Assembly (NCBI RefSeq): GCF_000092505.1
Contig: NC_014136.1
Location: 1,938,722-2,002,721, forward strand
Length of the DNA stretch: 64,000 bases
From: Leuconostoc kimchii IMSNU 11154
GTDB lineage: Bacteria > Bacillota > Bacilli > Lactobacillales > Lactobacillaceae
Direction: 5' to 3'
The position numbers and the translations under genes are program-made. The notes under the pieces were generated by a model. The model saw only the letters and a program-made list of their open reading frames with translations, made no database searches and was not told the origin of the DNA. Below are positions 37,782 to 47,564 of this stretch, piece after piece (positions within the stretch are counted from its first letter, which is position 1; each line of letters starts with the position of its first letter).

Positions 37782-39410
37782 ATGACTACAACAGGATATA
37801 ACATTTTGCGTAATCCATTTTTAAATAAGGGCACGGCTTTTTCTACAGCCGAACGTGAACAATTTGGTTTAACTGGTACATTGCCAAGTCAAGTGCAAAC
37901 GATTGAAGAACAAGCGGATCAAGCTTACAAACAATTTCAGGCGAAAAGTCCTTTACTTGAAAAAAGAATATTTCTTATGAACTTATTTAATGAGAATGTT
38001 ACATTGTTCTATCATTTAATGGATCAGCATGTTTCAGAATTCATGCCAATTGTTTATGATCCTGTTGTTGCAGAGTCTATTGAACAATATAATGAAATTT
38101 ACACTAATCCGCAAAATGCAGCATTTTTGTCAATCGATCATCCAGAAAATATTGAAAATACTTTGAAAAATACTGCTGATGGTAGAGATATTAAGTTAGT
38201 GGTTGTGACCGATGCTGAAGGCATATTAGGCATGGGGGACTGGGGCGTTAATGGTGTTGATATTGCTGTTGGTAAATTGATGGTTTATACAGCTGCCGCT
38301 GGAATTGACCCAGCGACAGTATTACCAGTAAGCATTGATGCAGGTACGAACAACAAAACATTGTTGGACAATCCTTTGTATTTAGGAAACAAGCATGAAC
38401 GTATTGCTGGTCAAGAGTATCTTGAATTTATTGATAAGTTTGTGGCTGCTGAACAAAAATTGTTCCCAGAGTCATTATTGCATTGGGAAGATTTTGGACG
38501 TTCAAATGCACAAGTCATTTTAGATAAATATAAAGACAGCATTGCCACATTTAATGATGATATTCAAGGAACCGGAATGATTGTTTTGGCAGGCATATTC
38601 GGTGCTCTAAATATATCGAAGGAAAAACTAGTTGATCAAAGATTCCTAACGTTTGGTGCTGGTACAGCTGGTATGGGTATTGTTAATCAGATTTTTTCAG
38701 AATTAAAACAAGCTGGGCTATCTGATGAAGAGGCTCGCAGTCATTTTTATCTTGTTGATAAGCAAGGCTTGCTATTTGATGACACTGAAGATTTAACTGA
38801 AGCGCAAAAGTCGTTCACGCGTTCTCGGGAAGAATTTGTTAATTCAGAACAATTAGATAATTTGCAGGCGGTGGTAGATGAAATACATCCAACTGTTTTA
38901 ATTGGTACGTCAACACAGCCAGGAACATTCACAGAAAACATTGTAAAATCGATGGCACAAAATACAGAACGTCCAATTATTTTTCCTTTGTCAAATCCGA
39001 CAAAGTTAGCTGAAGCAACTGCAGAAAACTTAATCAAATGGACTGATGGCAAGGCTTTGATAGCAACTGGCATTCCTGCAGATAATGTTACCTACAAAGG
39101 CGTGACATATAAAATTGGACAAGGAAATAATGCGTTAATTTATCCTGGATTAGGTTTTGGTCTTGTTGCCTCAACGGCCAAGTTGTTGACACAAGAAACC
39201 ATATCTGCAGCAATCCATGCACTAGGTGGGCTAGTTGACGTTAATGAACCAGGTGCAGCTGTATTACCACCCGTTTCAAATCTAACTGAATTCTCACAAA
39301 AAATAGCTGAAATTACAGCGCAAAGTGTTGTAAAACAAGGGCTTAATCGCGAAAAAATTGATGATCCAAAGCAGGCTGTGCAAGATGCTAAATGGTCTGC
39401 GGAATACTAA
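37782..39410 (+). CDS. mleA: Malolactic enzyme
   Basis: The product is 542 residues from ATG 37782 (GGAGGAAA upstream), the size of known malolactic enzymes. It has the malic-enzyme fold: [20 protein letters not shown] region, DAGTNN, and [15 protein letters not shown] before an NAD-binding domain with [10 protein letters not shown]. It converts L-malate to L-lactate and CO2 with NAD and manganese. A plain NAD malic enzyme is the alternative; the 2HCT transporter 16 bp downstream and the LysR gene make malolactic function much more likely. Confidence 0.94.
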   Translation: MTTTGYNILRNPFLNKGTAFSTAEREQFGLTGTLPSQVQTIEEQADQAYKQFQAKSPLLEKRIFLMNLFNENVTLFYHLMDQHVSEFMPIVYDPVVAESIEQYNEIYTNPQNAAFLSIDHPENIENTLKNTADGRDIKLVVVTDAEGILGMGDWGVNGVDIAVGKLMVYTAAAGIDPATVLPVSIDAGTNNKTLLDNPLYLGNKHERIAGQEYLEFIDKFVAAEQKLFPESLLHWEDFGRSNAQVILDKYKDSIATFNDDIQGTGMIVLAGIFGALNISKEKLVDQRFLTFGAGTAGMGIVNQIFSELKQAGLSDEEARSHFYLVDKQGLLFDDTEDLTEAQKSFTRSREEFVNSEQLDNLQAVVDEIHPTVLIGTSTQPGTFTENIVKSMAQNTERPIIFPLSNPTKLAEATAENLIKWTDGKALIATGIPADNVTYKGVTYKIGQGNNALIYPGLGFGLVASTAKLLTQETISAAIHALGGLVDVNEPGAAVLPPVSNLTEFSQKIAEITAQSVVKQGLNREKIDDPKQAVQDAKWSAEY

Positions 39411-39426
39411 TTAGGACATAGATGAA

Positions 39427-40689
39427 ATGACAAAAATAAAAATTAGTGGTGTTAGTTTGCCATTGTATATCCTGATGGTGATCATATTAGCCATTACGAT
39501 TGCACTCAATAAATTGCCACTTAATATGCTTGGTTTGACATTGTTGTTAGTTTTGCTTGGTCATCTTTTTTACTACATTGGCAATATCTTACCTGTGTTT
39601 AAATCCTATCTTGGCGGTGGATCTGTTTTTACCATTTTCGCTTCGGCTGCATTGGCAACAAGTGGCATTATACCTGCGAATGTCGTAAATGCTACTAAAA
39701 CATTTTTAAATGACCAAGGGTTATTAGACTTTTATATTGCTGCATTAATCGTTGGGGCCATTCTGGGAATGAATCGTAATTTATTGCTTAAAGCGGCTGT
39801 CAGATTTATCCCAGTATCTTTAGCAGCCATGATTATAGGATTTTTTGCTGTTGGTTTGGTTGGCATGTTATTGGGAATTGGTTTTGGACATTCAGTGATG
39901 TTTGTTTCTATGCCAATGATGGCAGGTGGTATAGGTGCTGGAGCTGTGCCACTGTCGCACATTTACGCTCAAGGTTTGGGTGTGAGTTCCGGATCAATGT
40001 TTTCTCAATTAATACCTGCCGTTACCTTGGGGAATGTTCTAGCTGTTATAGGTGCAGCATTAATCGCAAAAGTTGGCGCAAATACGAAGTATGATGGTCA
40101 TGGTGTCTTATTACCAATCAATGAAGATGAAAAAAGCAAACCAATAAAGAATCTGGATGTTACGCGTATTGGGGTTGGCATGATGTTAGCCTTTTCATTC
40201 TTCTTGGTTGGCACTATTTTAAATAGCTTTATTCCTAAAATTCATGCATATGCTTTCATTATTATTTTGGTTATTATTGTTAAGGCATTTAACTTGATTC
40301 CGAATCAGCTTGAGGAGTCAGTAGTCATGTTCAACAAAATTATCATGGGCAACTTGACACATGCAGTATTAGCCGGCATAGGGTTGGCATTGATTGATTT
40401 GCATGTATTAAAACAATCATTGACCTGGGAATTTGTTCTTTTAACGTTAACCAGTGTTGTTGTAATGGGTATTGCAAGCGCCCTGATTGGAAAACTGTTT
40501 GGCCTATATCCTGTCGAATCTGCGATTGCTGCAGGAATGGCGGACAATAGTATGGGTGGCACAGGTAATGTGGCGGTACTATCCGCTTCAAACCGAATGG
40601 ATATGATTGCTTTCGCTCAAATGGGGAATCGAATGGGCGGTGCAATCGTTCTGATTTTGGGAGGCGTGCTCATTCATTTCTTGCATTGA
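39427..40689 (+). CDS. mleP: Malate/lactate transporter, 2-hydroxycarboxylate family
   Basis: The product is 420 residues with about eleven hydrophobic helices. The two reentrant-loop motifs of the 2HCT family are present: GGIGAGAVPLSH in the first half and GGTGNVAVLSASNRM near the end. It exchanges malate for lactate, giving the proton motive gain of malolactic fermentation. It is co-transcribed with mleA. CitP (citrate) is the close relative; the neighbour enzyme favours malate. Confidence 0.93.
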   Translation: MTKIKISGVSLPLYILMVIILAITIALNKLPLNMLGLTLLLVLLGHLFYYIGNILPVFKSYLGGGSVFTIFASAALATSGIIPANVVNATKTFLNDQGLLDFYIAALIVGAILGMNRNLLLKAAVRFIPVSLAAMIIGFFAVGLVGMLLGIGFGHSVMFVSMPMMAGGIGAGAVPLSHIYAQGLGVSSGSMFSQLIPAVTLGNVLAVIGAALIAKVGANTKYDGHGVLLPINEDEKSKPIKNLDVTRIGVGMMLAFSFFLVGTILNSFIPKIHAYAFIIILVIIVKAFNLIPNQLEESVVMFNKIIMGNLTHAVLAGIGLALIDLHVLKQSLTWEFVLLTLTSVVVMGIASALIGKLFGLYPVESAIAAGMADNSMGGTGNVAVLSASNRMDMIAFAQMGNRMGGAIVLILGGVLIHFLH

Positions 40690-40714
40690 AAGAAATAAGA
40701 GATCATCATTTAAG

Positions 40715-40739
40715 TCGTAATGAAAATTACGATTTTTTT
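40715..40739 (+). terminator. Terminator of malolactic operon
   Basis: TCGTAAT and ATTACGA pair around GAAA, followed by seven T. Confidence 0.8.
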
Positions 40740-40860
40740 GTATTCATTTAATGTTATGCTTGCTTAAATGAAAACTTGTTCGTTTAATTGGATTATACAT
40801 AATCGCTTTTGGAAATTGCTGATGTCAAATGGCATAAAATCCTAGCGAGTGTTTGGCATC

Positions 40861-41040
40861 ATGATTATGAAAGCTACGTCCCATTTTACCAAACGAGATG
40901 GTATCTGGTATATTAGATTTTGCACAGCACACAAAATTGAATTGATGACGGTGTCTGAGGTGAATATTCTCAAAGGCGAAGCATACAGTGATTTTCAAAT
41001 ATTATCATGTGGTCATTATTGTGGGAACAGGTACAAATAG
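40861..41040 (+). CDS. Small hypothetical ORF, possibly a remnant
   Basis: The frame encodes 59 residues from ATG 40861 (GTG possible at 40849). The end reads ILKGEAYSDFQILSCGHYCGN, with two cysteines and a histidine close together. I do not recognise it and see no Shine-Dalgarno. It ends 11 bp before the DJ-1/PfpI start, in a region that otherwise looks decayed. It could be the tail of a lost gene or a short real protein. Confidence 0.3.
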   Translation: MIMKATSHFTKRDGIWYIRFCTAHKIELMTVSEVNILKGEAYSDFQILSCGHYCGNRYK

Positions 41041-41051
41041 AAGGAGAAAAA

Positions 41052-41643
41052 ATGAAACAAGTAGTTTTTGTCATGTTAGATGAATATGCAGATTGGGAAG
41101 GTGCGTACTTATCAAGTATGCTTAACCAAAGTGATGGATGGGAGGTTAAAACGGCCTCAGTAAGAAAGAAGGTAGTTCCGATCGGTGGTTTTCATACTGT
41201 AACAGACTTAACTTTGGATCAAATATCATCAGACATTGATCTTTTAATTCTGATTGGTGGTAACTCGTGGAATATTGAAAACACAGAATTAAAGCAGTTG
41301 ATTGGTCAACGATTGGATAATAATCAATCTGTAGGAGCAATATGTGGTGCAGATAGATTATCTAGCAAAGAATGGGCTATTAAACAATCATAAACATACT
41401 GGAAATACGATTTATCTTTGGAATGATTTTACTAGCTATACAAATAGTCAAAAATTTATTAAAAAACAAGTTGTCTGTGATTGGAATTTGGTAACCGCTA
41501 ATGGGACTGCTGCATTGGCATTCACGGCCGAAGTATTGAAAATGATTGATTTTAATGATATTTATTCTATTGAGAAGCAGGTGGCTTTGCAAACGTTAGG
41601 CTTTTATAAATATTCTGATAAATATGGAAATCCTTTTTTATAA
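41052..41643 (+). pseudogene. DJ-1/PfpI family protein, frameshifted
   Basis: From ATG 41052 (AAGGAG upstream) the frame reads a flavodoxin-like start (VVFVMLDEYADWEGAYL), ILIGGNSWNIE and the nucleophile elbow GAICGA. Directly after, near 41347-41355, the frame changes; removing one base continues as DYLAKNGLLNNHK and runs to 41643. The join gives ~196 residues, normal for this family of cysteine amidotransferase-like proteins (type 1 glutamine amidotransferase fold). The break is just after the catalytic cysteine, so truncated product should be inactive. Confidence 0.75.
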
Positions 41644-42106
41644 AAAGAGTTTGAGCAAGCCAAAATTATGACTAATGATCTAGTAAGATGATTAGTACCC
41701 TCTTTCAAAATGACTATTCGTTTATTTTGTGGTGTACCAGACTTCACCATTTAAACGTGATGGATAAAATTTAAATATTGTATTGTACGATGGGTAGAGA
41801 GAACATATTTCTGAGATAGTGGTGAGAATTCGAAAAAAATAAGATTAAAGGTTAACGCTAGCATTTAGAACAGGAGACTTACAATGATAATTGATGAAAA
41901 TAGGCAATGGCTAATCGACTTTTATAAAGAACGTGAATGGTATCAATAACATCTAATGCATTCTGAATGATTCGGTTGCTATGGTTTAAAAAGTATATGT
42001 GTGTTATCTAGAGTTAAAATATTTTCGGCATAAACTAGTTAACATAATATCGATAGAAAAAATTTGAAATGTTGATGTAACAGTGTTTTAGCAGACACTT
42101 CAGCAC
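41644..42106. other. Gene-poor decayed stretch
   Basis: Apart from the 21-residue remnant at 41884-41949, this stretch has no frame with coding character and no clear terminator or promoter. It is AT-rich and has scattered stops in all frames, consistent with gene loss between the malolactic cluster and dnaG. Confidence 0.5.
41884..41949 (+). pseudogene. Possible MazG-like gene remnant
   Basis: A good ribosome site (AGGAG) precedes an ATG and 21 residues, beginning MIIDENRQWLIDFYKEREW and ending YQ-stop. This looks like the start of MazG-like nucleotide pyrophosphohydrolases, which continue with an acidic segment that is absent here. The match is from memory and short, so it is tentative. 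Confidence 0.35.
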
Positions 42107-42135
42107 TTGACAAACTAACAAATGAGACGTATAAT
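42107..42135 (+). promoter_or_regulatory. Consensus promoter of dnaG-rpoD
   Basis: TTGACA at 42107-42112 and TATAAT at 42130-42135 are separated by 17 bp, a perfect sigma-A consensus, fitting a housekeeping operon. Confidence 0.88.
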
Positions 42136-42152
42136 TTGGTATAGTTCAATTC

Positions 42153-42182
42153 AAATGTCGCAGACTGTGGTTTGCGACATTT
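42153..42182 (+). promoter_or_regulatory. Leader hairpin of dnaG mRNA
   Basis: AAATGTCGCA and TGCGACATTT are exact complements around 10 nt. The hairpin begins about 10 nt after the expected transcript start and ends 18 nt before the dnaG ATG. There is no T run after it, so it is not a normal terminator; it may stabilise or regulate the leader. Confidence 0.55.
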
Positions 42183-42200
42183 ATTGTTGAAAGGTGGTTT

Positions 42201-44057
42201 ATGGCAAGTAGAATTCCAGAAGCATTTATTGCTGAAGTGCGACAAAAAGTAAATATTGTTGACGTGATTGGTCAGTATACTGATCTTGTCAAGCGTGGTC
42301 GCCAATGGACTGGTTCTTGCCCGTTTCATGACGATCGACACCCGTCGTTATTTGTTGAAGAAAATAAGCAAGTATTTAACTGCTTTTCATGTGGTCGATC
42401 AGGATCTGTGTTCTCTTTTGTAATGGAGAAAGAAGGACTTAGTTATCCAGAAGCTATTTTGGCGTTAGCTGAGCAGGCTGATATGACAGTCGATAGTGGT
42501 ATTTCTGCTGGCGTAAACCATCAGGTGGACGGCACAACACAGAGTATTTATCAATTACATACAGCAGCACAGCGTCTTTATCAGCATATACTACTTAACA
42601 CAACGTCTGGGGAACAGGCATTAGCGTACCTTCATGATAAACGCCAACTAACTGATGACATCATTAAGCAGTTTGGCATTGGTTTTGTACCGGAAGATAA
42701 TGCGTTGTTGAGTTATGCTAAAGATCAAAATATTTCTCCTGAAATTATGACGGCATCTGAGTTGTTTATAACCAATGCTCAGGGGGATTTGAGAGATCGC
42801 TTTTCTGGACGCATTGTTTGGCCAATTAAAACGGAACGTGGGCAAGTTGTTGGTTTTTCTGGGCGTGCCTTAAATCAGGATAATAAAATTAAATACATGA
42901 ATAGTCCTGAAAGTCCATTTTTTACGAAGGGCAAAATTTTATATAATTTTGACTTAGCTAAAAACCACATTCGCCAGACAAATACAGTGATGATTTTTGA
43001 AGGGTTTATGGATGTTATCTCTGCTGACATGGCTGGTAAATCAGTTGGTGTTGCAACAATGGGAACTGCGTTGACACGTGAACATGTTCAGCAGTTGGCA
43101 CGCGTTGCTCAGCGTATTTTGTTAGTATATGATGGTGATGAGGCAGGTCAAAACGCAGCACGCCGTTCCATCAATCTTATTCGCGAGCACGCTAAAAATA
43201 TGGATATTGGTGTGGTCCATTTACCAGATAATCTCGACCCTGATGAAGTGCGTATTCAGCGTGGATTGAAAGTGTTACAACAGGTGCTAGAGCAAAACAT
43301 TCAAACACCTGTTGAATTTTTAGTTAATGCAGCGCGTTCTGGTAAAAACCTCAGTAATCAAGTACAGTATCTATCTTTTTTACAAGAAGTGATGGACACA
43401 TTAAAATTAGCGACACCAGTTGAGCAAGATATCCAATTAACACGTATCGCTAATGAATTTGGTACTGAAAAGCAGGCATTACAAGCACAGCTAAAGCAAA
43501 GTATTAAGCAAAAGCCACATCAAAATCGTGATCGTAATACACAAGACGAATATGTAATGGAACCGCCTGTCTATCATGATAATTTTGAAGCTGAAGCGCC
43601 CATAAATGTTACGATTAATCAAACCATCACGCAAGTCGAGCAAGCAGAACGGGCACTTTTGATGGCGATGATTAAGTCACCCCAGGTCATGTTGCGGGTG
43701 AAAGAAACGACAGGGTTTGCTTTTCTACATTCTGACTATCAACTGCTGATGATGTTAACAAATATTTATCAGGCACAAAATCCTGGCCCGTTTAACCTTG
43801 CACAATATATGGACTTTGTTCAAAAGCCAGAGTTAAATCAAAAAATCATGGCAATGGAGCGTACATATGGCGATCTAGCTATTGAGAAAGAAGCTATTAA
43901 CGATTATTTACGTATTATTATGCAAGATGCGCCTATTGAGACACAAATCCATAAACTACAGCAACTCATTACTATCGCTAAGCAGCAACACGATGATACA
44001 AAGCTGTTACAGTTAATGACAGAATTGATTAATATCAAGAAAAAACAATCACAATGA
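42201..44057 (+). CDS. dnaG: DNA primase
   Basis: The product is 618 residues. The N-terminal CHC2 zinc finger uses Cys40, His43, Cys61 and Cys64 ([11 protein letters not shown] and FNCFSCG). The Toprim core has [11 protein letters not shown] and [11 protein letters not shown]. The C-terminal region should bind the DnaB helicase. It makes RNA primers at replication forks. It is first in the conserved dnaG-rpoD macromolecular synthesis operon; rpsU, often before it, is absent. AAAGGTGG is the ribosome site. Confidence 0.97.
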   Translation: MASRIPEAFIAEVRQKVNIVDVIGQYTDLVKRGRQWTGSCPFHDDRHPSLFVEENKQVFNCFSCGRSGSVFSFVMEKEGLSYPEAILALAEQADMTVDSGISAGVNHQVDGTTQSIYQLHTAAQRLYQHILLNTTSGEQALAYLHDKRQLTDDIIKQFGIGFVPEDNALLSYAKDQNISPEIMTASELFITNAQGDLRDRFSGRIVWPIKTERGQVVGFSGRALNQDNKIKYMNSPESPFFTKGKILYNFDLAKNHIRQTNTVMIFEGFMDVISADMAGKSVGVATMGTALTREHVQQLARVAQRILLVYDGDEAGQNAARRSINLIREHAKNMDIGVVHLPDNLDPDEVRIQRGLKVLQQVLEQNIQTPVEFLVNAARSGKNLSNQVQYLSFLQEVMDTLKLATPVEQDIQLTRIANEFGTEKQALQAQLKQSIKQKPHQNRDRNTQDEYVMEPPVYHDNFEAEAPINVTINQTITQVEQAERALLMAMIKSPQVMLRVKETTGFAFLHSDYQLLMMLTNIYQAQNPGPFNLAQYMDFVQKPELNQKIMAMERTYGDLAIEKEAINDYLRIIMQDAPIETQIHKLQQLITIAKQQHDDTKLLQLMTELINIKKKQSQ

Positions 44058-44125
44058 TACTGTATTCAGGAGTCCATGTGCATCGCACACTTCTGACAAG
44101 CCCCTATCCTAGGAGGGAACAACTA

Positions 44126-45424
44126 ATGACAACAATCTTATCTTCAAGTAAAATTTCAGATATTAAAGATTATCTAGATGAGCAAAACATTTCATATAAT
44201 AGTCGTGCAAAAAAGGCTGAGTTGTTGGCTTTAGCACAAGGTAAGACACCTGAAGAAGCTGCAGCAGCAGGAAAAGCTTCGAAACCTAAAGTAGCCAAAA
44301 AATCAGGAATTATTAAGAATCCTGAATATGATAAAGCCGTAAAAGCGTTAATTGCTGAGTATAAAGCAGCCAAAGCGATTACATATGTTGCCTTATCACA
44401 GCGTTTGGCTGAACCATTTAATTTAGATGGTGAAAATATTGAACGTTTGATGGAAAAAATTGAAGACGCTGGTGTAGCAATTGTTGATGAAAAGGGTGAA
44501 CCGGCGCCAGAAGTATTAAAAGCAAAGCAGAACAAGCCTTCAAAGGAAGAGCTGGAACAAGCGCAAGAAACACCAGCTGGTATTAAAATTAATGATCCCG
44601 TACGTATGTACTTAAAGGAAATTGGCCGTGTTAACCTCTTGAAAGGTGATGAAGAAATTAACATTGCCAAACGTATCGAAGATGGCGATGTTGAAGCCAA
44701 ACAAGAATTAGCTGAGGCTAACTTGCGTTTAGTTGTTTCTATTGCGAAGCGCTATGTTGGCCGTGGTATGCAATTCTTGGATTTGATTCAAGAAGGTAAC
44801 ATGGGCTTGATGAAGGCTGTTGATAAATTTGACTATACCAAGGGATTCAAATTTTCTACCTATGCCACGTGGTGGATTCGTCAAGCGATTACACGTGCGA
44901 TAGCTGACCAAGCGCGTACGATTCGTATTCCAGTGCACATGGTTGAAACAATTAATAAGTTGATTCGTATTCAACGTCAGTTATTGCAAGATTTAGGTCG
45001 TGAACCATTGCCCGAAGAAATTGGTGCAGAAATGGACTTAACACCTGATAAGGTACGTGAAATTCTCAAAATTGCGCAAGAACCTGTTTCGCTTGAGACA
45101 CCTATTGGTGAAGAGGATGACTCCCATTTAGGAGATTTTATCGAGGATAATGAAGCAATTTCACCAGCTGATTCAGCGGCTTATGAAATGTTACGTGAAC
45201 AGCTTGAGTCTGTTCTAGAGACACTAACTGACCGTGAAGAAAATGTCTTGCGTCTACGTTTTGGTCTAGAAGATGGACGAACACGAACATTAGAGGAAGT
45301 TGGTCGTGTCTTTGGCGTAACTCGAGAACGTATACGTCAAATAGAAGCAAAAGCATTACGTAAATTACGTCATCCTAGTCGCTCAAAGCAATTAAAAGAC
45401 TTTATGGATGATGGCAATAACTAA
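44126..45424 (+). CDS. rpoD: RNA polymerase primary sigma factor
   Basis: The product is 432 residues from ATG 44126 (AGGAGG upstream); an in-frame ATG at 44054 lacks support. It has an N-terminal basic/alanine-rich region 1.1, region 1.2 ([13 protein letters not shown]), region 2 ([33 protein letters not shown]), region 3 and region 4 with [19 protein letters not shown]. Length suits the Gram-positive SigA group. It directs housekeeping transcription, including promoters like that of its own operon. Confidence 0.97.
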   Translation: MTTILSSSKISDIKDYLDEQNISYNSRAKKAELLALAQGKTPEEAAAAGKASKPKVAKKSGIIKNPEYDKAVKALIAEYKAAKAITYVALSQRLAEPFNLDGENIERLMEKIEDAGVAIVDEKGEPAPEVLKAKQNKPSKEELEQAQETPAGIKINDPVRMYLKEIGRVNLLKGDEEINIAKRIEDGDVEAKQELAEANLRLVVSIAKRYVGRGMQFLDLIQEGNMGLMKAVDKFDYTKGFKFSTYATWWIRQAITRAIADQARTIRIPVHMVETINKLIRIQRQLLQDLGREPLPEEIGAEMDLTPDKVREILKIAQEPVSLETPIGEEDDSHLGDFIEDNEAISPADSAAYEMLREQLESVLETLTDREENVLRLRFGLEDGRTRTLEEVGRVFGVTRERIRQIEAKALRKLRHPSRSKQLKDFMDDGNN

Positions 45425-45443
45425 AGCTAGTCATTTATAGTTC

Positions 45444-45470
45444 AAAACCACGATTTCGTGGTTTTTTTTA
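45444..45470 (+). terminator. Terminator of dnaG-rpoD
   Basis: AAAACCACGA and TCGTGGTTTT pair around TT with a T run following. Confidence 0.85.
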
Positions 45471-45481
45471 TTATCCTATGG

Positions 45482-45534
45482 TATGCTTTTAGATAGCGGT
45501 TCATCAACCTTCCCGCTTATAAAAAAACTAGGAG
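45482..45534 (+). ncRNA. preQ1-I type riboswitch upstream of queT
   Basis: Stem one is GCGG (45496-45499) with CCGC (45513-45516). The loop holds CCT (45508-45510), which can pair with AGG (45530-45532) in the A-rich tail TTATAAAAAAACTAGGAG, making the H-type pseudoknot of preQ1-I aptamers. The pairing AGG is part of the queT Shine-Dalgarno, so ligand binding would block translation. An extended -10 (TGGTATGCT) at 45479-45487 would start the RNA right before the aptamer. Confidence 0.7.
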
Positions 45535-45540
45535 ATTTTT

Positions 45541-46102
45541 ATGTTACAAAATACGTTAGAACATGGCACAGACAGTCGAGCACGGCATATCACACTAGTT
45601 GCAATTGTTGCTGCTATTTATGCTGCCATTACGTTTGTTATCCAACCAATCGCATTTGGCCCCGTTCAGCTGCGGGCATCAGAAGGTCTGAATCATTTGG
45701 CAGCTTGGAACAAACGCTATATCATTTCACTAGGATTAGGTGTCTTTATCGCTAACTTAGTGTCCCCGTTGGGGTGGATAGATTGGGTATTTGGTACGCT
45801 GGGGACAGTTATTATGACCAGTATCACGTACTTATTAACGCGTCAGGTTAAGCAAGCAGGACTTAAGATTTTAATCAGTTCTGTTGTCGTTGCAACAATT
45901 GGTATGGCAATACTAGCCGCAGAATTCACTTTGGCGTTCAACATTGGCGCAAAAAGGTGCCTTTCCGTCCGGATCAACTGGTGGTATCATGTCACAATGG
46001 TTAGCGTACTATATTAGTGTCGTGCCAGGTGAAATTGTGTCATTAATTGTTGGTGGTATCGTGATCTACGCCCTAAGTAAGGTTATTAATTTAAATAAAT
46101 AA
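45541..46102 (+). pseudogene. queT: QueT-family queuosine precursor transporter, frameshifted
   Basis: The frame starts at 45541 with several membrane helices (ITLVAIVAAIYAAITFVI, then GPVQLRASEGLNHLA, a QueT family mark). At GCAAAAAGG near 45950-45957 the frame is lost; deleting one A gives IGAKGAFPSGSTGG and continues to TAA at 46100-46102. The joined protein of ~186 residues is the normal size. The broken form ends at 46017 and loses about 50 residues including the last helix. QueT takes up preQ1-like queuosine precursors, in agreement with the riboswitch. The next gene's ATG overlaps the stop of the restored frame (TAATG), which suggests the restored frame was functional. Confidence 0.82.
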
Positions 46103-46839
46103 TGATTGAACAAGACTATACAAATAAAATTATATTGTTAACCGGTGCCGCATCAGGCATCGGTTTTTCGCAGTTGGAAACGTACCTTGATGCAGGGGCA
46201 ACTGTTTACGCGCTAGATTCACATAAAATACCTATTCATCATATGCGTTTGCACGCTTTTCAAATTGATTTAAGTCAGCATGAACAGTTAACTGTGTTGC
46301 TCGAAGAGTTAACCAATACGGTTAACTTTGACATATTGCTCAATACTGCAGGCGTTTTAGATGACTATAAGAATTCATTAAGCACTTCCTTAACACAATG
46401 GCAATCAATATTAGATACGAACTTAACATCAATGTTTATTGCAAGTAATGCGGTTTTACCTGCAATGTTAGCACGTGGACGAGGACATATTATTAATATG
46501 GCGTCAATTGCTGGTTTCTCAGCTGGTGGTGGCGGTGCGGCATACACGACAAGTAAGCATGCAATTATTGGCTATACCAAGCAACTAGCTTTTGATTATG
46601 CCTCAAAAGGCATACATGCTAATGCTATTGCGCCAGGTGCAATTAAAACACCAATGAATCACGCGGATTTTGCCGGTGATGCTAAAATGGCAAAACAAGT
46701 GGCGGATCAAACGCCTGCAAAGCGATGGGCGACAGCACAAGAAGTAGCTGACCTGACGTTATATTTGACTAGTCCACAAGCTGATTATATTAATGGCATT
46801 GTTTTGCCAATTGATGGCGGATGGACACTGGGTCATTAA
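46102..46839 (+). CDS. Short-chain dehydrogenase/reductase
   Basis: The product is 245 residues with classical SDR features: nucleotide loop TGAASGIG, NTAG, catalytic Ser in NMASIAG and YTTSK with Tyr and Lys. The C-terminal segment INGIVLPIDGGWTLGH closes the fold. It resembles 3-oxoacyl-ACP reductases (FabG-like) but stands alone, so the substrate is unknown. Its start overlaps the stop of the queT restored frame and has no separate Shine-Dalgarno, so it relies on translational coupling; the queT frameshift may therefore lower its expression. Confidence 0.9.
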   Translation: MIEQDYTNKIILLTGAASGIGFSQLETYLDAGATVYALDSHKIPIHHMRLHAFQIDLSQHEQLTVLLEELTNTVNFDILLNTAGVLDDYKNSLSTSLTQWQSILDTNLTSMFIASNAVLPAMLARGRGHIINMASIAGFSAGGGGAAYTTSKHAIIGYTKQLAFDYASKGIHANAIAPGAIKTPMNHADFAGDAKMAKQVADQTPAKRWATAQEVADLTLYLTSPQADYINGIVLPIDGGWTLGH

Positions 46840-46873
46840 TTCAGTAAGGTGTCATTCAGTTAGGAGATATCAT

Positions 46874-47446
46874 ATGTCGTTATTTGATGACATTGTTCAT
46901 GACAAACAAAATATTGATTATACCAAGGCTGGTTTATTACCTATTTTTGTGACACCCCCAACTGCGGAAATATTAATCATTGGTCAAGCACCTAGTTTAC
47001 AAGTTCAAAATAGTGGCATTATGTGGCATGATGCTTCTGGCGAACGTTTAAGGAAGTGGCTGGGAATTGATGATGATACTTTTTATCGTTCTGGTAAAAT
47101 TGGTGTTTTACCAATGGATTTTTACTATCCTGGTAAAGCAAAATCGGGCGATAAACCACCACGAAAAGGTGTTGCAGAAACTTGGCATAAGCAATTAATT
47201 GCTGAGATGCCCAATATTAAACTAACTATTTTGATTGGTGCTTATGCGCAAAGATACTATTTACCTATTGATAAAAAGGATACAATAACACACGTCATTT
47301 CGGAATACCGTATTTTTTTGCCGAAATATTTTCCGATTGTGCATCCGTCCCCGCGTAATAATATTTGGCTAAAAAAGAACCCTTGGTTTGAAGCTGATGT
47401 TGTACCAGCATTGCAACAACAGGTAGACCAGATATTGAATCGATGA
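46874..47446 (+). CDS. Uracil-DNA glycosylase family protein
   Basis: The product is 190 residues from ATG 46874 (AGGAGATATC upstream); a longer frame from 46793 overlaps the SDR gene. Motif one is IIGQAPSLQVQNSG and motif two HPSPRNNIWLKKNPWF, as in the uracil-DNA glycosylase superfamily. It lacks the iron-sulphur cysteines of families 4 and 5. The substrate, uracil or mismatched bases, is not certain. It follows the SDR gene by 34 bp. Confidence 0.85.
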   Translation: MSLFDDIVHDKQNIDYTKAGLLPIFVTPPTAEILIIGQAPSLQVQNSGIMWHDASGERLRKWLGIDDDTFYRSGKIGVLPMDFYYPGKAKSGDKPPRKGVAETWHKQLIAEMPNIKLTILIGAYAQRYYLPIDKKDTITHVISEYRIFLPKYFPIVHPSPRNNIWLKKNPWFEADVVPALQQQVDQILNR

Positions 47447-47457
47447 TTACTATCCAG

Positions 47458-47488
47458 AAATGTGGCATTGATGATGCCACATTTTTTT
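47458..47488 (+). terminator. Terminator after UDG-family gene
   Basis: AAATGTGGCAT and ATGCCACATTT pair exactly around 5 nt, then T residues. Confidence 0.85.
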
Positions 47489-47495
47489 AAATTGG

Positions 47496-47504
47496 TGCTA
47501 TAAT
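47496..47504 (+). promoter_or_regulatory. Extended -10 promoter of the Zn-dehydrogenase gene
   Basis: TGCTATAAT is a perfect extended -10; no good -35 lies upstream, as is common for this promoter type. The start codon is 60 bp downstream. Confidence 0.5.
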
Positions 47505-47564
47505 AGTCTCAAACAATTTTGTTTGATAAAACGTAATATATTTTGGTAAAGGAGCAGCAATATA

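Noticed and set aside
44090..44118. Hairpin hiding the rpoD Shine-Dalgarno (CCTATCCTAGGAGGG)
   Set aside because: The possible stem has almost no loop and few stable pairs; not convincing.
44170..44700. 176-residue minus-strand frame inside rpoD
   Set aside because: It mirrors the alanine/lysine-rich sigma N-terminus and has no support of its own.
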